From Gammaproteobacteria bacterium (lineage in GTDB: Bacteria; Pseudomonadota; Gammaproteobacteria; GCA-001735895): a stretch of 64,000 nucleotides of DNA. Shown one piece after another: positions 53,120-62,089 of the stretch. The stretch spans positions 1-64,000 of the forward strand of contig JAJDOF010000023.1 in the NCBI GenBank assembly GCA_022340305.1, in the 5' to 3' direction. Under the pieces are notes generated by a model. That model was given only the letters and a program-made list of their open reading frames with translations, was not told the origin of the DNA and made no database searches. The translations under genes were made by a program, and so were the position numbers. Position 1 is the first letter of the stretch. Every line of letters starts with the position of its first letter.

Positions 53120-53618
53120 CGATGTGGCAGGGTGGCGACGACGCGTTGCTGTCGTGGCGTTACTGTTGTGGACTGCTCTGGCGAGTGTTGCGCCCGCTCA
53201 GGGCCGCGATGACGTCGATGCCTTGCTGCAACGCAACGAGGCTCCCTACGGGGTCGTCTTCGAGATTGCCGAGAGTGACGAGTCGGCTCTGGAGGAATTG
53301 CTGCCCAGAGTGCATACTGCTATCGAACGCATTCGAGCGCGATTCCCGGACACTGAATTTGCCGTAGTGTCACATGGGCGCGAGGAATTCGCGTTGCAGA
53401 GTCAGTACCAGGGTGAATTAGCGCAGATTCATCAGCAGGTGCGATCACTGGTCGCCGAAGATGTGCCGGTTTACGTCTGTGCTACCCACGCTAGCTGGCG
53501 AGGGGTCAGCGCCGAAGATTTCCCGGATTATGTCAGCGTGGCGCCTACCGGCCCCGGCCAGATCCAGCTCTATCTTGAAATGGATTATGAGCTGATCTTC
53601 ATTCAATTATCTAACTGA
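53097..53618 (+). CDS. DsrE-family protein with N-terminal signal or membrane anchor
   Basis: 173 aa from the ATG at 53097; in-frame ATGs further upstream lie inside the thioredoxin-like gene. Signal-like stretch VAVVALLLWTALASVAPAQG, then a DsrE-type domain with YGVVFEIAESDESALEELLP, EFAVVSHGREEFAL and a Cys in VPVYVCATHASWRG. It is probably periplasmic, unlike DsrEFH. Its possible sulfur-binding Cys makes it a candidate partner of the Sox system. Confidence 0.75.
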   Translation: MQQERVCSDVAGWRRRVAVVALLLWTALASVAPAQGRDDVDALLQRNEAPYGVVFEIAESDESALEELLPRVHTAIERIRARFPDTEFAVVSHGREEFALQSQYQGELAQIHQQVRSLVAEDVPVYVCATHASWRGVSAEDFPDYVSVAPTGPGQIQLYLEMDYELIFIQLSN

Positions 53619-53627
53619 AAGCCAGAT

Positions 53628-53867
53628 ATGCCTTACTACTTATTTAAAATCAGTGAGCTCGACAATCACGATCTGATCAAACATCTCGAGCTGTTGCAGG
53701 TCTGCGATGCGTTCAAGTCAGCGCAGCGTGAAGCCCGGGAACTGCGTGCGGAAAAACCGCTCGATGGCATTACCTACAAGGTAATGTTTGCCGAGAACCA
53801 GTTGGCGGCAGAGGAGATCCTGCTGAAAAAGCGCGACAAACCGGTGCTTATGGAATATGAACGTTAG
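53628..53867 (+). CDS. 79-aa hypothetical protein
   Basis: Ten bases after the preceding stop. Charged and helical: LDNHDLIKHLELLQVCDAFK, REARELRAEKPL, NQLAAEEILLKKRDKPV. One Cys, no signal peptide. I do not recognise a family. Probably co-transcribed with the DsrE-family gene. Confidence 0.65.
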   Translation: MPYYLFKISELDNHDLIKHLELLQVCDAFKSAQREARELRAEKPLDGITYKVMFAENQLAAEEILLKKRDKPVLMEYER

Positions 53868-53883
53868 CCCACAGCTGCGGTGT

Positions 53884-54208
53884 ACGCAGGGCAATGGACT
53901 GGATTCGAAAACCCGGTGACGACAGTATCGATGCCTGAGTCGGACTCGGAACGGGGCTGATCGATTATGGCCAAACCATGCGGCAACCATTGCTGTTGGC
54001 ACGGATGCAGGTCGTAGCCCTCGATCTGTACGGTGGCGAAGACTATCCCGCGCTCGGACGCGGCGCGCCGGCGCTTCAGGCGGTGCTGCACAGCACCGGG
54101 CAGTCGCAATCGCAGCAGCGGTTAATGCCGCAGCCGAATCATTATTGCGCCGACCAGGGCGACGCGCGGGTGAAAGCCGTCGCGGGCCGGCTCGATTTCT
54201 TGCAGTGA
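53884..54208 (+). pseudogene. Decayed C-terminal part of a DUF3530-like hydrolase
   Basis: Two frames together match the end of the hydrolase at 42828: NPVTTVS in one frame, then GLGTGLIDYGQT and VALDLYGGEDYPAL, then LMPQPNHYCADQGDAR in another frame, corresponding to VLDLYGSED and GANHSFQG of that protein. An intervening TGA and a shift break it. The N-terminal half with the nucleophile is missing. The remainder of this 379-bp gap (up to 54246) holds only the start region of the following gene. Confidence 0.6.
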
Positions 54209-54246
54209 CGGTTGATGTCGGCTCCAGGTCTCACTTGCAACCCGGC

Positions 54247-55533
54247 TTGAACATCGCTCCCAAGGTGAAGGTCGCTCTATTGGCCCTGGTTTATTGCCTG
54301 GCCAGTGCGCCGGTATCCGCAAGTGAAGATCTTTTGCTGCTCGAGTTGGTGAATGGGCAGGATATTGAAGTAGAGCGTTTTCGCGGAAACGGCGCGGTGA
54401 CGATGCTGTGGTTACCGTCGGAGCGCGGATTCGGTGCAGCGCACCAACTGCACGCCCGCGCGCTCGCCGCGCTCGGGCACGAGGTCTGGCTGGCAGATTT
54501 GCACCCAAGCTATTTCGTGGAACCGGGAAACAACAGCATCGCCCGTTTTCCGCTCGACGATATCGTCGCGCTCATCGAAGCCGCGGTAGCGTCGTCGGCT
54601 CAGAAAGTGGTGCTGGTCAGCAGTTCGCGCGGCGCACAATCGTTATTGATCGCCGCCCGCGAGTGGCAATTGCGCAATCCCGGCAGTGGCGCGATCGCCG
54701 GTGTGATCCTGGCGCATGCCCATCTATATGAAGCTCGGCCGGCAGTGGGTGAAAACGCCCAATATCTGCCCATTGTGCGAGCGACTAATCTACCGGTTTT
54801 CCTGCTGGCGGCACAGTACTCGACCCAGTCGTCGCGCCTCGTGGAATTGGCTGAAGCGCTGGGTAGCGGCGGCAGCCAGGTATATACGCAGACCCTGGTC
54901 GGTGTGCAGGGAGGCTTTTTTACGCGCCAGTCAGCAGACAACAGCGCACTAGACGAGGCGGCAAAACAGGCGTATGCCGTCACCTTGAGTCGCGCAGCGG
55001 CATTACTCCAGGGAATTGAGCCACCATCTGCAGCCGTGGCGACCACGCAGAATACGCGTCGCTTTGGCGACAGCACGCGGAGTAACCCGGTGCTGGCGGC
55101 CCTGGCCACGCCACTGGCTGCGCCGCCGCTTGGTTTGACCGATATCAATGGTCGCCCGTCTGCACTCGATGAGCATGCCGGATACGTGGTGCTGGTCAAT
55201 TTCTGGACGAGCTGGTGTCGGCCCTGTGTTACTGAAATACCATCGCTGCGGCGGCTGGACGCGATGCTGGCCAATACCGATTTTCGCATCGTTACCGTCA
55301 ATGTTGGCGAGGATCGTGAGCGTGTCAAGCGCTTCCTGCAGCAGGTTTCGGTCGAATTACCGGTGCTGATGGACTATGATGCTGCGATGTCTAAACGCTG
55401 GATGATTTACGTTTACCCATCGAGTTTTCTGGTCGATCGCCAGGGGAATATAAGTTACGCTTACCTGGGAGCACTGGAATGGGATTCAACAGAAAACCTG
55501 AAGATAATAAGGAGCCTGCTAAGCAAGCGCTGA
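54247..55533 (+). CDS. Fusion of alpha/beta-hydrolase-like domain and ResA/TlpA-type thioredoxin domain
   Basis: 428 aa from a TTG at 54247, which gives a good signal peptide (VALLALVYCLASAPVSA); the frame extends upstream to 54145 and the true start is uncertain. Residues ~30-260 resemble a DUF3530-like hydrolase; the nucleophile elbow reads VSSSRGAQS rather than G-x-S-x-G. Residues ~290-428 are a TlpA-type thioredoxin with FWTSWCRPCVTE and YPSSFLVDRQG. It may couple ester or thioester chemistry to thiol exchange in the periplasm; this is inference. It overlaps srkA by 55 bp. Confidence 0.7.
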   Translation: MNIAPKVKVALLALVYCLASAPVSASEDLLLLELVNGQDIEVERFRGNGAVTMLWLPSERGFGAAHQLHARALAALGHEVWLADLHPSYFVEPGNNSIARFPLDDIVALIEAAVASSAQKVVLVSSSRGAQSLLIAAREWQLRNPGSGAIAGVILAHAHLYEARPAVGENAQYLPIVRATNLPVFLLAAQYSTQSSRLVELAEALGSGGSQVYTQTLVGVQGGFFTRQSADNSALDEAAKQAYAVTLSRAAALLQGIEPPSAAVATTQNTRRFGDSTRSNPVLAALATPLAAPPLGLTDINGRPSALDEHAGYVVLVNFWTSWCRPCVTEIPSLRRLDAMLANTDFRIVTVNVGEDRERVKRFLQQVSVELPVLMDYDAAMSKRWMIYVYPSSFLVDRQGNISYAYLGALEWDSTENLKIIRSLLSKR

Positions 55534-56522
55534 GCCATCCTTACACGCGCTTGACACCTGACTGCGTGATCGCTGCGGTCGAATCCACCGGACGTTTCAG
55601 TGATGCGCGCATTCTTGCGCTCAACAGCTACGAGAACCGGGTTTACCAGGTCGGCATCGAGGACGAAAGTCCGGTCATCGTCAAATTTTACCGGCCGAAC
55701 CGCTGGACGCCCGAACAGATCGACGAGGAGCACCGTTTCACGCGCCTGTTACTGGAACACGAGCTTCCCGTGGTACCTCCGCTCGAGATTGAGGCCAGCG
55801 CCGCGTTTCCGACGATCGGTATCCACGATGGTTTCATGTTTTCCATCTACCCACGCCAGGGCGGCAGGGCGCCGGAGCTCGATGATCTCGATCATTTACA
55901 TCAGCTCGGCCTTTTTATCGGTCGTATTCACGCGGTGGGCGCGGGCTTCCCATTTCGCTACCGGCAGCGGCTATCGGTCGAACAGGCTGCCACCAATGTG
56001 TCTTATCTGCAGGAAGCCGGGTTTATCCCTCACGATCTGCAGGCCGCCTATCAGGCGATCAGTAGCGAGATACTCGAAGCCATCGAGGAGAGGCGTCCGG
56101 ATGCGCCGCAATTCAAGCAGATCAGCCTGCACGGCGATTGCCACAAGGGTAATGTGCTGTGGCGAGACGATAAGCCGCATTTCGTCGATTTCGACGATGC
56201 CATTAGCGGGCCGGCAATTCAGGATTTGTGGATGTTGTTATCGGGCGATATGCCCGCCCAGCAGCGCCAGTTGCTGGAAATAATCGAAGGCTACGAGACC
56301 TTTCAGGAGTTCAATCAGCGCGAACTTGACCTGATCGAACCCCTGCGTGCGATGCGCGTTCTTTATTTCAATGCCTGGCTCGCGCGGCGCTGGGATGACC
56401 CTGCATTCCCAATGGCTTTCCCGTGGTTTAACACCGAGCGATACTGGTCCGATTACATACTTGAATTAAAGGAGTTGCTGTCGCAATTACAGCTGCCGCC
56501 GATTGCGATGCCAAAAATATGA
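55479..56522 (+). CDS. srkA: Stress-response kinase A-type (YihE/RdoA) Ser/Thr kinase
   Basis: 347 aa of the choline/aminoglycoside-kinase-like fold. Landmarks: ENRVYQVG and IVKFYRPNRW for nucleotide binding, HGDCHKGNVLW as catalytic loop, and VDFDDAISGP for Mg. In E. coli SrkA counters envelope stress-induced toxin activity. The long overlap with the preceding gene suggests coupling; an in-frame later start is possible. Confidence 0.92.
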   Translation: MGFNRKPEDNKEPAKQALSHPYTRLTPDCVIAAVESTGRFSDARILALNSYENRVYQVGIEDESPVIVKFYRPNRWTPEQIDEEHRFTRLLLEHELPVVPPLEIEASAAFPTIGIHDGFMFSIYPRQGGRAPELDDLDHLHQLGLFIGRIHAVGAGFPFRYRQRLSVEQAATNVSYLQEAGFIPHDLQAAYQAISSEILEAIEERRPDAPQFKQISLHGDCHKGNVLWRDDKPHFVDFDDAISGPAIQDLWMLLSGDMPAQQRQLLEIIEGYETFQEFNQRELDLIEPLRAMRVLYFNAWLARRWDDPAFPMAFPWFNTERYWSDYILELKELLSQLQLPPIAMPKI

Positions 56523-56573
56523 GCCTTGCTGTTTCGCTTGTCGACATCAAGCTGCGCGAAGTGGGATGGTGGC

Positions 56574-56597
56574 CAAAAAAAAGCCCCCGAAGGGGCT
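56574..56597 (-). terminator. Rho-independent terminator on the minus strand
   Basis: Stem AGCCCC / GGGGCT with a CGAA (minus: TTCG) tetraloop and, on the minus strand, a run of eight T. It is strong and directional for minus-strand transcription, although the surrounding large genes all run on the plus strand. It therefore ends a small transcript starting between 56600 and about 56890. Confidence 0.85.
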
Positions 56598-56616
56598 CGC
56601 AAAATATGCGATTAAA

Positions 56617-56733
56617 TCATATATCAACCGAGAGCGATCGTCCCTGGGTGCATCTCGGGCCGGGCGGGAAACGCATCGGAATGTGCATCCACAAACCCGG
56701 CTCATTAACCAAATGTATCGAACCTGTCTTCAT
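56617..56733 (-). CDS. Possible 38-aa small protein ahead of a terminator
   Basis: Frame starting MKTGSIHLVNEPGLWMHIPM and ending in a TGA 19 bp before the strong minus-strand terminator. The residues are not low-complexity, with a Pro-rich middle FPPGPR and one Cys. There is no convincing ribosome site (GATCAG only). It may be a real microprotein, or the transcript may be a non-coding RNA. Confidence 0.35.
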   Translation of the reverse strand: MKTGSIHLVNEPGLWMHIPMRFPPGPRCTQGRSLSVDI

Positions 56734-56892
56734 TTCTGATCAAAAATGTGACTTTTTTCTCATTAATAAAGCGATTTTTTTACACTGGCACACCAAGTAT
56801 CCTACTCTTGGCAGGCACAATACATCACCCAAACAGGTTAAATTAAGGCTTGTTAATACATTCCCTATCCAGTCAGGCCGAGGCCTACATCA

Positions 56893-57564
56893 ATGACTTC
56901 GAGTCTTCGTTTTGATCGGCAGTTGTATGACCTGATCAAAGGCAATTTGAGAAAACACAGGGTAGCAAGCCTGCAGCGCGAGGGTCGCAAGCGTGCTGCC
57001 GTGGCATTCACGCTGATCAATGCCAACGCCCCGTCCAGGATTGGCAACATTCCCTATGATAGTGCGAAAAATGACGATGCGGCCTATATTCTGACGACAC
57101 GCTCTGCCAGCCTCTCCAGTCATTCCGGGCAGCGTGCCTATCCTGGTGGACGTGTGGATCCGGGCGAGACTGCGGAACAGGCGGCCCTGCGTGAACTTGC
57201 TGAGGAAGTGGGCCTCGAACTCGATAGTGGTAGCGTGCTCGGACGTCTTGATGACTACGCCACGCGTTCAGGCTTTGTGATTACCCCGATCGTGATCTGG
57301 GGCGGTACAGACGTGGAACTGGTGGCAAACCCGGCCGAGGTCGAACTGATACACCGGATTCCCCTGCGCGAATTACTGCGTGTGGACGCGCCTTTGCTCG
57401 ATAGCATCGAAGAAAGCCCGCATCCGGTCCTGCGTATGCCGTTGGGTGACGACTGGTTTGCGGCGCCGAGCGCGGCAATCGCCTACCAGTTCCGCGAGGT
57501 CGCACTGCTCGGCAAAGCGACACGCGTGGTACATTTCGAGCAACCTTATTTTGCCTGGCAATGA
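56893..57564 (+). CDS. Nudix hydrolase, CoA diphosphatase type (NudL/YeaB)
   Basis: 223 aa. The Nudix box begins GGRVDPGETAEQAALRELAE at residue 85 and continues EVGL. Preceding it is the LTTRSASLSSHSGQRAYPGG block, matching the CoA-diphosphatase signature. It should hydrolyse CoA derivatives to phosphopantetheine and ADP. Single gene about 130 bp from the M23-type gene. Confidence 0.9.
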   Translation: MTSSLRFDRQLYDLIKGNLRKHRVASLQREGRKRAAVAFTLINANAPSRIGNIPYDSAKNDDAAYILTTRSASLSSHSGQRAYPGGRVDPGETAEQAALRELAEEVGLELDSGSVLGRLDDYATRSGFVITPIVIWGGTDVELVANPAEVELIHRIPLRELLRVDAPLLDSIEESPHPVLRMPLGDDWFAAPSAAIAYQFREVALLGKATRVVHFEQPYFAWQ

Positions 57565-57691
57565 ATGATGACTCGAATTTTCTGCCTACCGCTGCTAATT
57601 CATCACGAACTGGTGATATCAGCCTGTCACCGATGACAGTTGGCGCGAGTGCAGGCAAACTGGTGGCTTGCCCAAATCGATTATTACTGCG

Positions 57692-58360
57692 ATGAACCTT
57701 GAAGCTTTGCTGAATCAGAACCTGGCCGTTTGCGCTCCCATCTTTGCGCCGCCATTGACCCTTTCCAATTGCGTCGGCATGGACCTTTCCAGTTCGAGCA
57801 AAGAGTTTGCCGGTCTGGCGGAAGACGAACTGGATCGGGCAATTTCGCATAAGCTGACAGCCGCAGGCGCGATTGCCGGGATAGGTGGATACCTTGAAAA
57901 TCGATCCCTGTATCAGCATACCGAGTTGTTTCAGGGTGATGCCGAGCGTTGCATACACATCGGTGTCGACGTTTTCATGCCGGCAGGTACGGTGATACAC
58001 GCACCGTTCGACGCACGCGTACAGAGTTTTGCCAATCGCCAGGTTTGCGGCGACTACGGCCCGGTTATCATTCTGCGTCACGAGCTCGATGGTTTCGAAT
58101 TTCACAGTCTTTATGGACATTTGACCGAGGCCTCGCTGGATGGGCTAAGCCGCGGCAAAGCGTTTAACGCAGGTGAACCGCTGGCGGAGATCGGAGCGCG
58201 CCCGGCCAACGGCAACTGGCCGCCGCATTTGCACTTTCAATTGATTCAGGACCTGCAGGGTTATCACGGCGATTATCCGGGTGTGGTGCGCCCCGCCGAT
58301 GTCGAATTCTTCAAGACAAATTGCCCGGATCCAACCGCTGTGCTGATGAGCGCAGGCTAG
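57692..58360 (+). CDS. M23-family peptidase-like protein, probably cytoplasmic
   Basis: 222 aa from the ATG at 57692; a TTG at 57668 is an alternative. The zinc-binding H-x3-D is in CIHIGVDVFMP (about residues 89-93) and the HxH in PPHLHFQL (about 180). No signal peptide is present, so it may not act on peptidoglycan. Related domains occur beside aminotransferases and phosphotransferases. The stop overlaps the convergent permease stop by 4 bp. Confidence 0.85.
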   Translation: MNLEALLNQNLAVCAPIFAPPLTLSNCVGMDLSSSSKEFAGLAEDELDRAISHKLTAAGAIAGIGGYLENRSLYQHTELFQGDAERCIHIGVDVFMPAGTVIHAPFDARVQSFANRQVCGDYGPVIILRHELDGFEFHSLYGHLTEASLDGLSRGKAFNAGEPLAEIGARPANGNWPPHLHFQLIQDLQGYHGDYPGVVRPADVEFFKTNCPDPTAVLMSAG

Positions 58361-59661
58361 GGAAATATTCGCGCCACCGCTTGCAACCAGAGCGCCCCGA
58401 CCAGCAACATGGCGATTGCATAAGGCCAGTTCCAGAAGGCCAGCTTCCAGCCGGGTATTGAGTAACGCCCCTGGAATACCAGGTTAGTGCCCGACAGCGG
58501 GTTGGAACAGGTGCCGAGATGCCAGGCGAACAGGAAAGTCGCTGCGAGTAGATTCGGATCCGGGTCGAGAGTCATGATCATGGGTGCAAAACCTGAAATC
58601 ATGATGATCGGATGAATCCCACAAAACGCGCAAAACACCATGATGGCCAGTACCTCGGCCGCGCTGATAGCATCGAAATGAGAAAAGGGATTGTCAAATA
58701 CACCGTTGGTGATCAGCGCGGAGATACCGGCTGCGAGCACGCCGGCAGCAAGGAACAGGCATAATTCGTTGACGATTCTGGGCAAACCCTCGGTGCTGTA
58801 CTCCCTGAGCCGGGTGAAGCTTGCTGTCAAACCGTTGCGCGCCAATAGCGTCGCGGAGGTTACCAGTAATGCACTCAAGGCGATCAACACCAGAATCGGG
58901 ATGTCGGCAAACAGTTGCGACATGGCTACCACGGTGACGATGAGTAGAGCTGGTATCTTGAGCGCGCCAAGATGGGTAGGATAACCGACAAAATTTTCCA
59001 CTTCGTCGGGGTACCGCAGCCGCGCCTCGTAGTAGACACCAATGGCTCCCACCAGCATGAAGGGGAATCCAGCAACGATGATCCAGCCCAGGCTGGCGCC
59101 CTTGACATAAGTCAGCACCACGGCCATGGCGCCGAAAAAGGGCGACCAGCTGGAGACGCCGCAAAATATGCGGGTGAAGGTCTGCGCGCTAAAACGTTGC
59201 AGCGGGCGTTTACGGTGAATGCGGTCGGCAATCAGAATCGGTGCTGATATGTTGATAATCGAACTCGAGATGTTTAATCCGATAATGGTTTGCAGGAAGG
59301 CCTTTGGACCGACCGGGAGCGACTCTTCCTGCAAGCTGTCCGGAATCACCACCAGGCGCAGAAATCCGACCGCCGCGATCATGGTCATCAGCCCCGTGTT
59401 GGAGCTGATGACCCTGCCCGGGTCGACGAGTGCCGCCTGACTCTGCGCGTAAAGCATCATCGCGATGCCGATGAATAAAATCACCGATACCTGGATCTTG
59501 AGAATGCGTGAAGTGTCGATGAATAGCAGCAGGGCGGCAAGCCAGGAGGCGATACCGGCAACCCGCAATGGCAGGTAGCCGCCGCCGATCAGATTGAAGC
59601 CGTTGAGGATGGTGACCAGGATCATCAGCAGGATTAGCAATCCGGATATATTGCGGCGCAC
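58357..59661 (-). CDS. Polytopic membrane protein, possible anion or carboxylate permease
   Basis: 434 aa with about ten to twelve membrane helices. Segments such as ISSSIINISAPILIADR and FCGIHPIIMISGFAP recall the paired re-entrant SNT-like loops of ion-transporter superfamily permeases, and CSNPLSGTNLVFQGR near the end is similar in style. Substrate not known. No partner gene is near. Confidence 0.6.
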   Translation of the reverse strand: MRRNISGLLILLMILVTILNGFNLIGGGYLPLRVAGIASWLAALLLFIDTSRILKIQVSVILFIGIAMMLYAQSQAALVDPGRVISSNTGLMTMIAAVGFLRLVVIPDSLQEESLPVGPKAFLQTIIGLNISSSIINISAPILIADRIHRKRPLQRFSAQTFTRIFCGVSSWSPFFGAMAVVLTYVKGASLGWIIVAGFPFMLVGAIGVYYEARLRYPDEVENFVGYPTHLGALKIPALLIVTVVAMSQLFADIPILVLIALSALLVTSATLLARNGLTASFTRLREYSTEGLPRIVNELCLFLAAGVLAAGISALITNGVFDNPFSHFDAISAAEVLAIMVFCAFCGIHPIIMISGFAPMIMTLDPDPNLLAATFLFAWHLGTCSNPLSGTNLVFQGRYSIPGWKLAFWNWPYAIAMLLVGALWLQAVARIFP

Positions 59662-59818
59662 AGAGTGGTTCGGATCGTTGCTCAGGGTTCGGGCCTGGTT
59701 ATCAGAAAGTTGCCAATCTTACTCTAAACCAGCCCCACGCATTAGCCCCTTTTGCTGGACTGAAGCAGACAGTTCCCTATACTGTTTTGTCTGCTTTCGA
59801 GACTGTTAACCTGGATTT

Positions 59819-61579
59819 ATGTCAGCTGATTCGCTCAAACGAAAATTGACCGCTGTCCTGTATTGTGATGTGGCCGGTTACTCGCGCCTGAGCGGCAGCG
59901 ATGAGGAGGGCACACATCGGCGTGTCATGCAGGTACTCGATTTCGGCAGCGAGCAGATTAGCCGCGAAGGTGGCAAGGTTTTGCGTTTTGCCGGGGACGC
60001 AATTCTGGCCGAATTCAGTAGTGCGATTGCAGCGGTGAAAGCCGCAGTTTTCATCCAGACAGAATTACAGCAACGAAATCGAAGCCTCGACGCAGATGAA
60101 CATGTGCAGCTGCGAATCGGTATCAACATCGGCGATGTAATCGAAGATCGAGGAGAGGTCTACGGTGATGGTGTGAATCTCGCCGCACGACTGGAAGCGG
60201 CGGCAGCCGCAGGCGGTATCTGCATATCTGCCTCGGTACACGAACAACTATCGGGCAAACTCGATCTGGAATTCAGTGATGATGGCGAGGAAAGCTTCAA
60301 GAATATCAATAGGCCTGTTCACGTGTATCGTTGGATGCCACCACGGCAGGCGAGTGTGGAAGCCGTGAATGTCGATCCGCGAGTTAGTGACAAGCCCTCT
60401 ATCGCGGTTCTGGCACTGACCAACATGAGCAACGATCCAGATCAGGATTACATCGGTGATGGCATCACTGAAGATCTGATTACCGCACTCTCCAAAATCC
60501 GCTCGTTCAAGGTCATCTCGCGCGAGAGTACCTTTTCCTATAAAGGCAACGCAATCGATGTGCGCAAGGTCGCAAGCGAGCTCGATGTGCGATTTGTACT
60601 CGAAGGCAGTGTACGCAAGGCAGGCAATCGAGTACGCGCCACCGTCCAGCTGATCGACGCGCTCACCGGTCATCACGTCTGGGCAGAACGTTACGATCGC
60701 GAAATGGAAGATATTTTTGATCTGCAGGATGAAATGGTCACCATTATTGCGGCCGCACTCGAGCCCGAATTGAATGCCTTTGAGCGTGACAGGGCGATCA
60801 ATAAGCCACCGGGCAACCTGGATGCCTGGGAACTCTACCAGCGTGGGCTTTGGCACATGTGGACTTACGAAGAAGAGAACGCGCAAATCGCCATGCAGAT
60901 GTTTCAACAGGCTACGGCCGCTGATGCAAATTTCGCCCCGGCCTACGCTTATTATGCTTACAGTTGCTACATCACCGTCATCATGGGCTATGCGGAAGAT
61001 CCGGATCAGCGCTTACAGGAAGGGCTGGTGGCGGCAAAAACCGCGCTTAAGTGTGACGATAAGGATGCCATTTCCTATTTTGCCATTGGCCGTATTTACA
61101 TGATGCTGGGTGAACACGATGCATCGATTGCCGCATTGCGCAAATCAATCGAGCTGAACCCCTGTTTTGCGCAGGCCTATCATGGCCTCGGTTTCGCATT
61201 GTCGCTGGCCGGGGAACTGGATGAAGCAGGACAGACTACCAGCAAGGCGATTACCATGAGTCCGCGCGATCCAATGCTTTGGGCTTTTACCGTGGTTCAT
61301 GCGCTCAGCTGCCTTCTCAATGAGGAGTACTTGCAGGCGCTGGACTGGGCCGATCGCACCCTACAGATACCCAGCAGCACCGGCTATTGGGCGCACGCTG
61401 TCAGGGCAGCTGCACTGGCGAATCTGGATCGGCTCGACGAAGCGCGCTTGTCGTTATCGAACGCCTTGCGGGAAAAACCGGATTTGTCGATTCGCTATCT
61501 CGAAACCAACCTGCCCACAAAACATAAAGGAGGTCTTGACCTTTATCTCAATGCCTTGCGAGCATGCGGGCTCGAGTAA
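59819..61579 (+). CDS. Class III adenylate/guanylate cyclase with TolB-like region and TPRs
   Basis: 586 aa. Residues 1-185 form the cyclase domain: metal-binding Asp in VLYCDVAGYSRL and FAGDAILAEFS, and a GVNLAARLE segment. Residues ~190-330 are the FlgO/TolB-amino-like part DKPSIAVLALTNMSNDPDQD, and TPRs fill the rest. Such soluble enzymes make cAMP (or cGMP) and may sense through the TPR part. The kinase with a cyclic-nucleotide domain two genes on could be the receiver. Confidence 0.9.
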   Translation: MSADSLKRKLTAVLYCDVAGYSRLSGSDEEGTHRRVMQVLDFGSEQISREGGKVLRFAGDAILAEFSSAIAAVKAAVFIQTELQQRNRSLDADEHVQLRIGINIGDVIEDRGEVYGDGVNLAARLEAAAAAGGICISASVHEQLSGKLDLEFSDDGEESFKNINRPVHVYRWMPPRQASVEAVNVDPRVSDKPSIAVLALTNMSNDPDQDYIGDGITEDLITALSKIRSFKVISRESTFSYKGNAIDVRKVASELDVRFVLEGSVRKAGNRVRATVQLIDALTGHHVWAERYDREMEDIFDLQDEMVTIIAAALEPELNAFERDRAINKPPGNLDAWELYQRGLWHMWTYEEENAQIAMQMFQQATAADANFAPAYAYYAYSCYITVIMGYAEDPDQRLQEGLVAAKTALKCDDKDAISYFAIGRIYMMLGEHDASIAALRKSIELNPCFAQAYHGLGFALSLAGELDEAGQTTSKAITMSPRDPMLWAFTVVHALSCLLNEEYLQALDWADRTLQIPSSTGYWAHAVRAAALANLDRLDEARLSLSNALREKPDLSIRYLETNLPTKHKGGLDLYLNALRACGLE

Positions 61580-61605
61580 GCAGAATCAAAGGGGGGATGG
61601 CAGCT

Positions 61606-61980
61606 ATGCATAAGAGTCGACTGGGTACCGTCATCATCGATTGTGAAACCGATGACCTGGATTCGGAGGCGCGTTTCTGGAGCGCCGCACTCGGTGGCGA
61701 GGTTGTCAGTTCGCGAACCGGGGGACGCTACATTGACCTTCGCAGTGACCCCGCAGACCCGCATGTGATATTGCAGCGAGTCGAACACCCGAGCCGTATT
61801 CACATCGATATCGAGACCGACGATATCGAGGCCGAGGTCAAACGCCTGCAAGGCCTGGGGGCCACTGTGGTCGAGATAATGGAGCGTTGGACCGTGATGG
61901 AAGCGCCCAGCAAACATCGTTTCTGCATAATCGGCGCGCGCCGCGACGGTTTCGATGAGAAAGCCAACGTCTGGGATTAG
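61606..61980 (+). CDS. VOC-fold (glyoxalase/bleomycin-resistance-like) protein
   Basis: 124 aa. The ATG at 61606 has GGGGGG about 10 bp upstream; an ATG at 61597 is too near it. One VOC module: LGTVIIDCETDDLDSEARFW, RIHIDIETDDIEAEVKRLQG and RFCIIGARRDGF. The metal ligands would be His or Asp and Glu at the usual places. Substrate unknown. It is separated by about 110 bp from the convergent kinase gene. Confidence 0.82.
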   Translation: MHKSRLGTVIIDCETDDLDSEARFWSAALGGEVVSSRTGGRYIDLRSDPADPHVILQRVEHPSRIHIDIETDDIEAEVKRLQGLGATVVEIMERWTVMEAPSKHRFCIIGARRDGFDEKANVWD

Positions 61981-62089
61981 CCGTTTTTCAGCGCCACCAC
62001 TGCGAGATTCGGGCGATTCGGAATCTTCTAGTGTTGCGGCGTTATCAGGGGCTCACCCGTGTCGCGGCTCGTCCTATCGAGATAGTGAA

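Larger units (their letters stand above)
56523..56892. other. 370-bp gap: minus-strand terminator, small ORF, AT-rich leader
   Basis: Besides the terminator and 38-codon frame listed separately, the stretch 56740-56890 is AT-rich with several T- and A-runs and could hold promoters in both directions, one for the Nudix gene and one for the small minus-strand unit. No RNA family was recognised. Confidence 0.5.

Noticed and set aside
53628-53867. Second DsrH/TusB-like protein
   Set aside because: The size is close, but the sequence lacks the TusB pattern and looks like a charged helical protein of unknown family.
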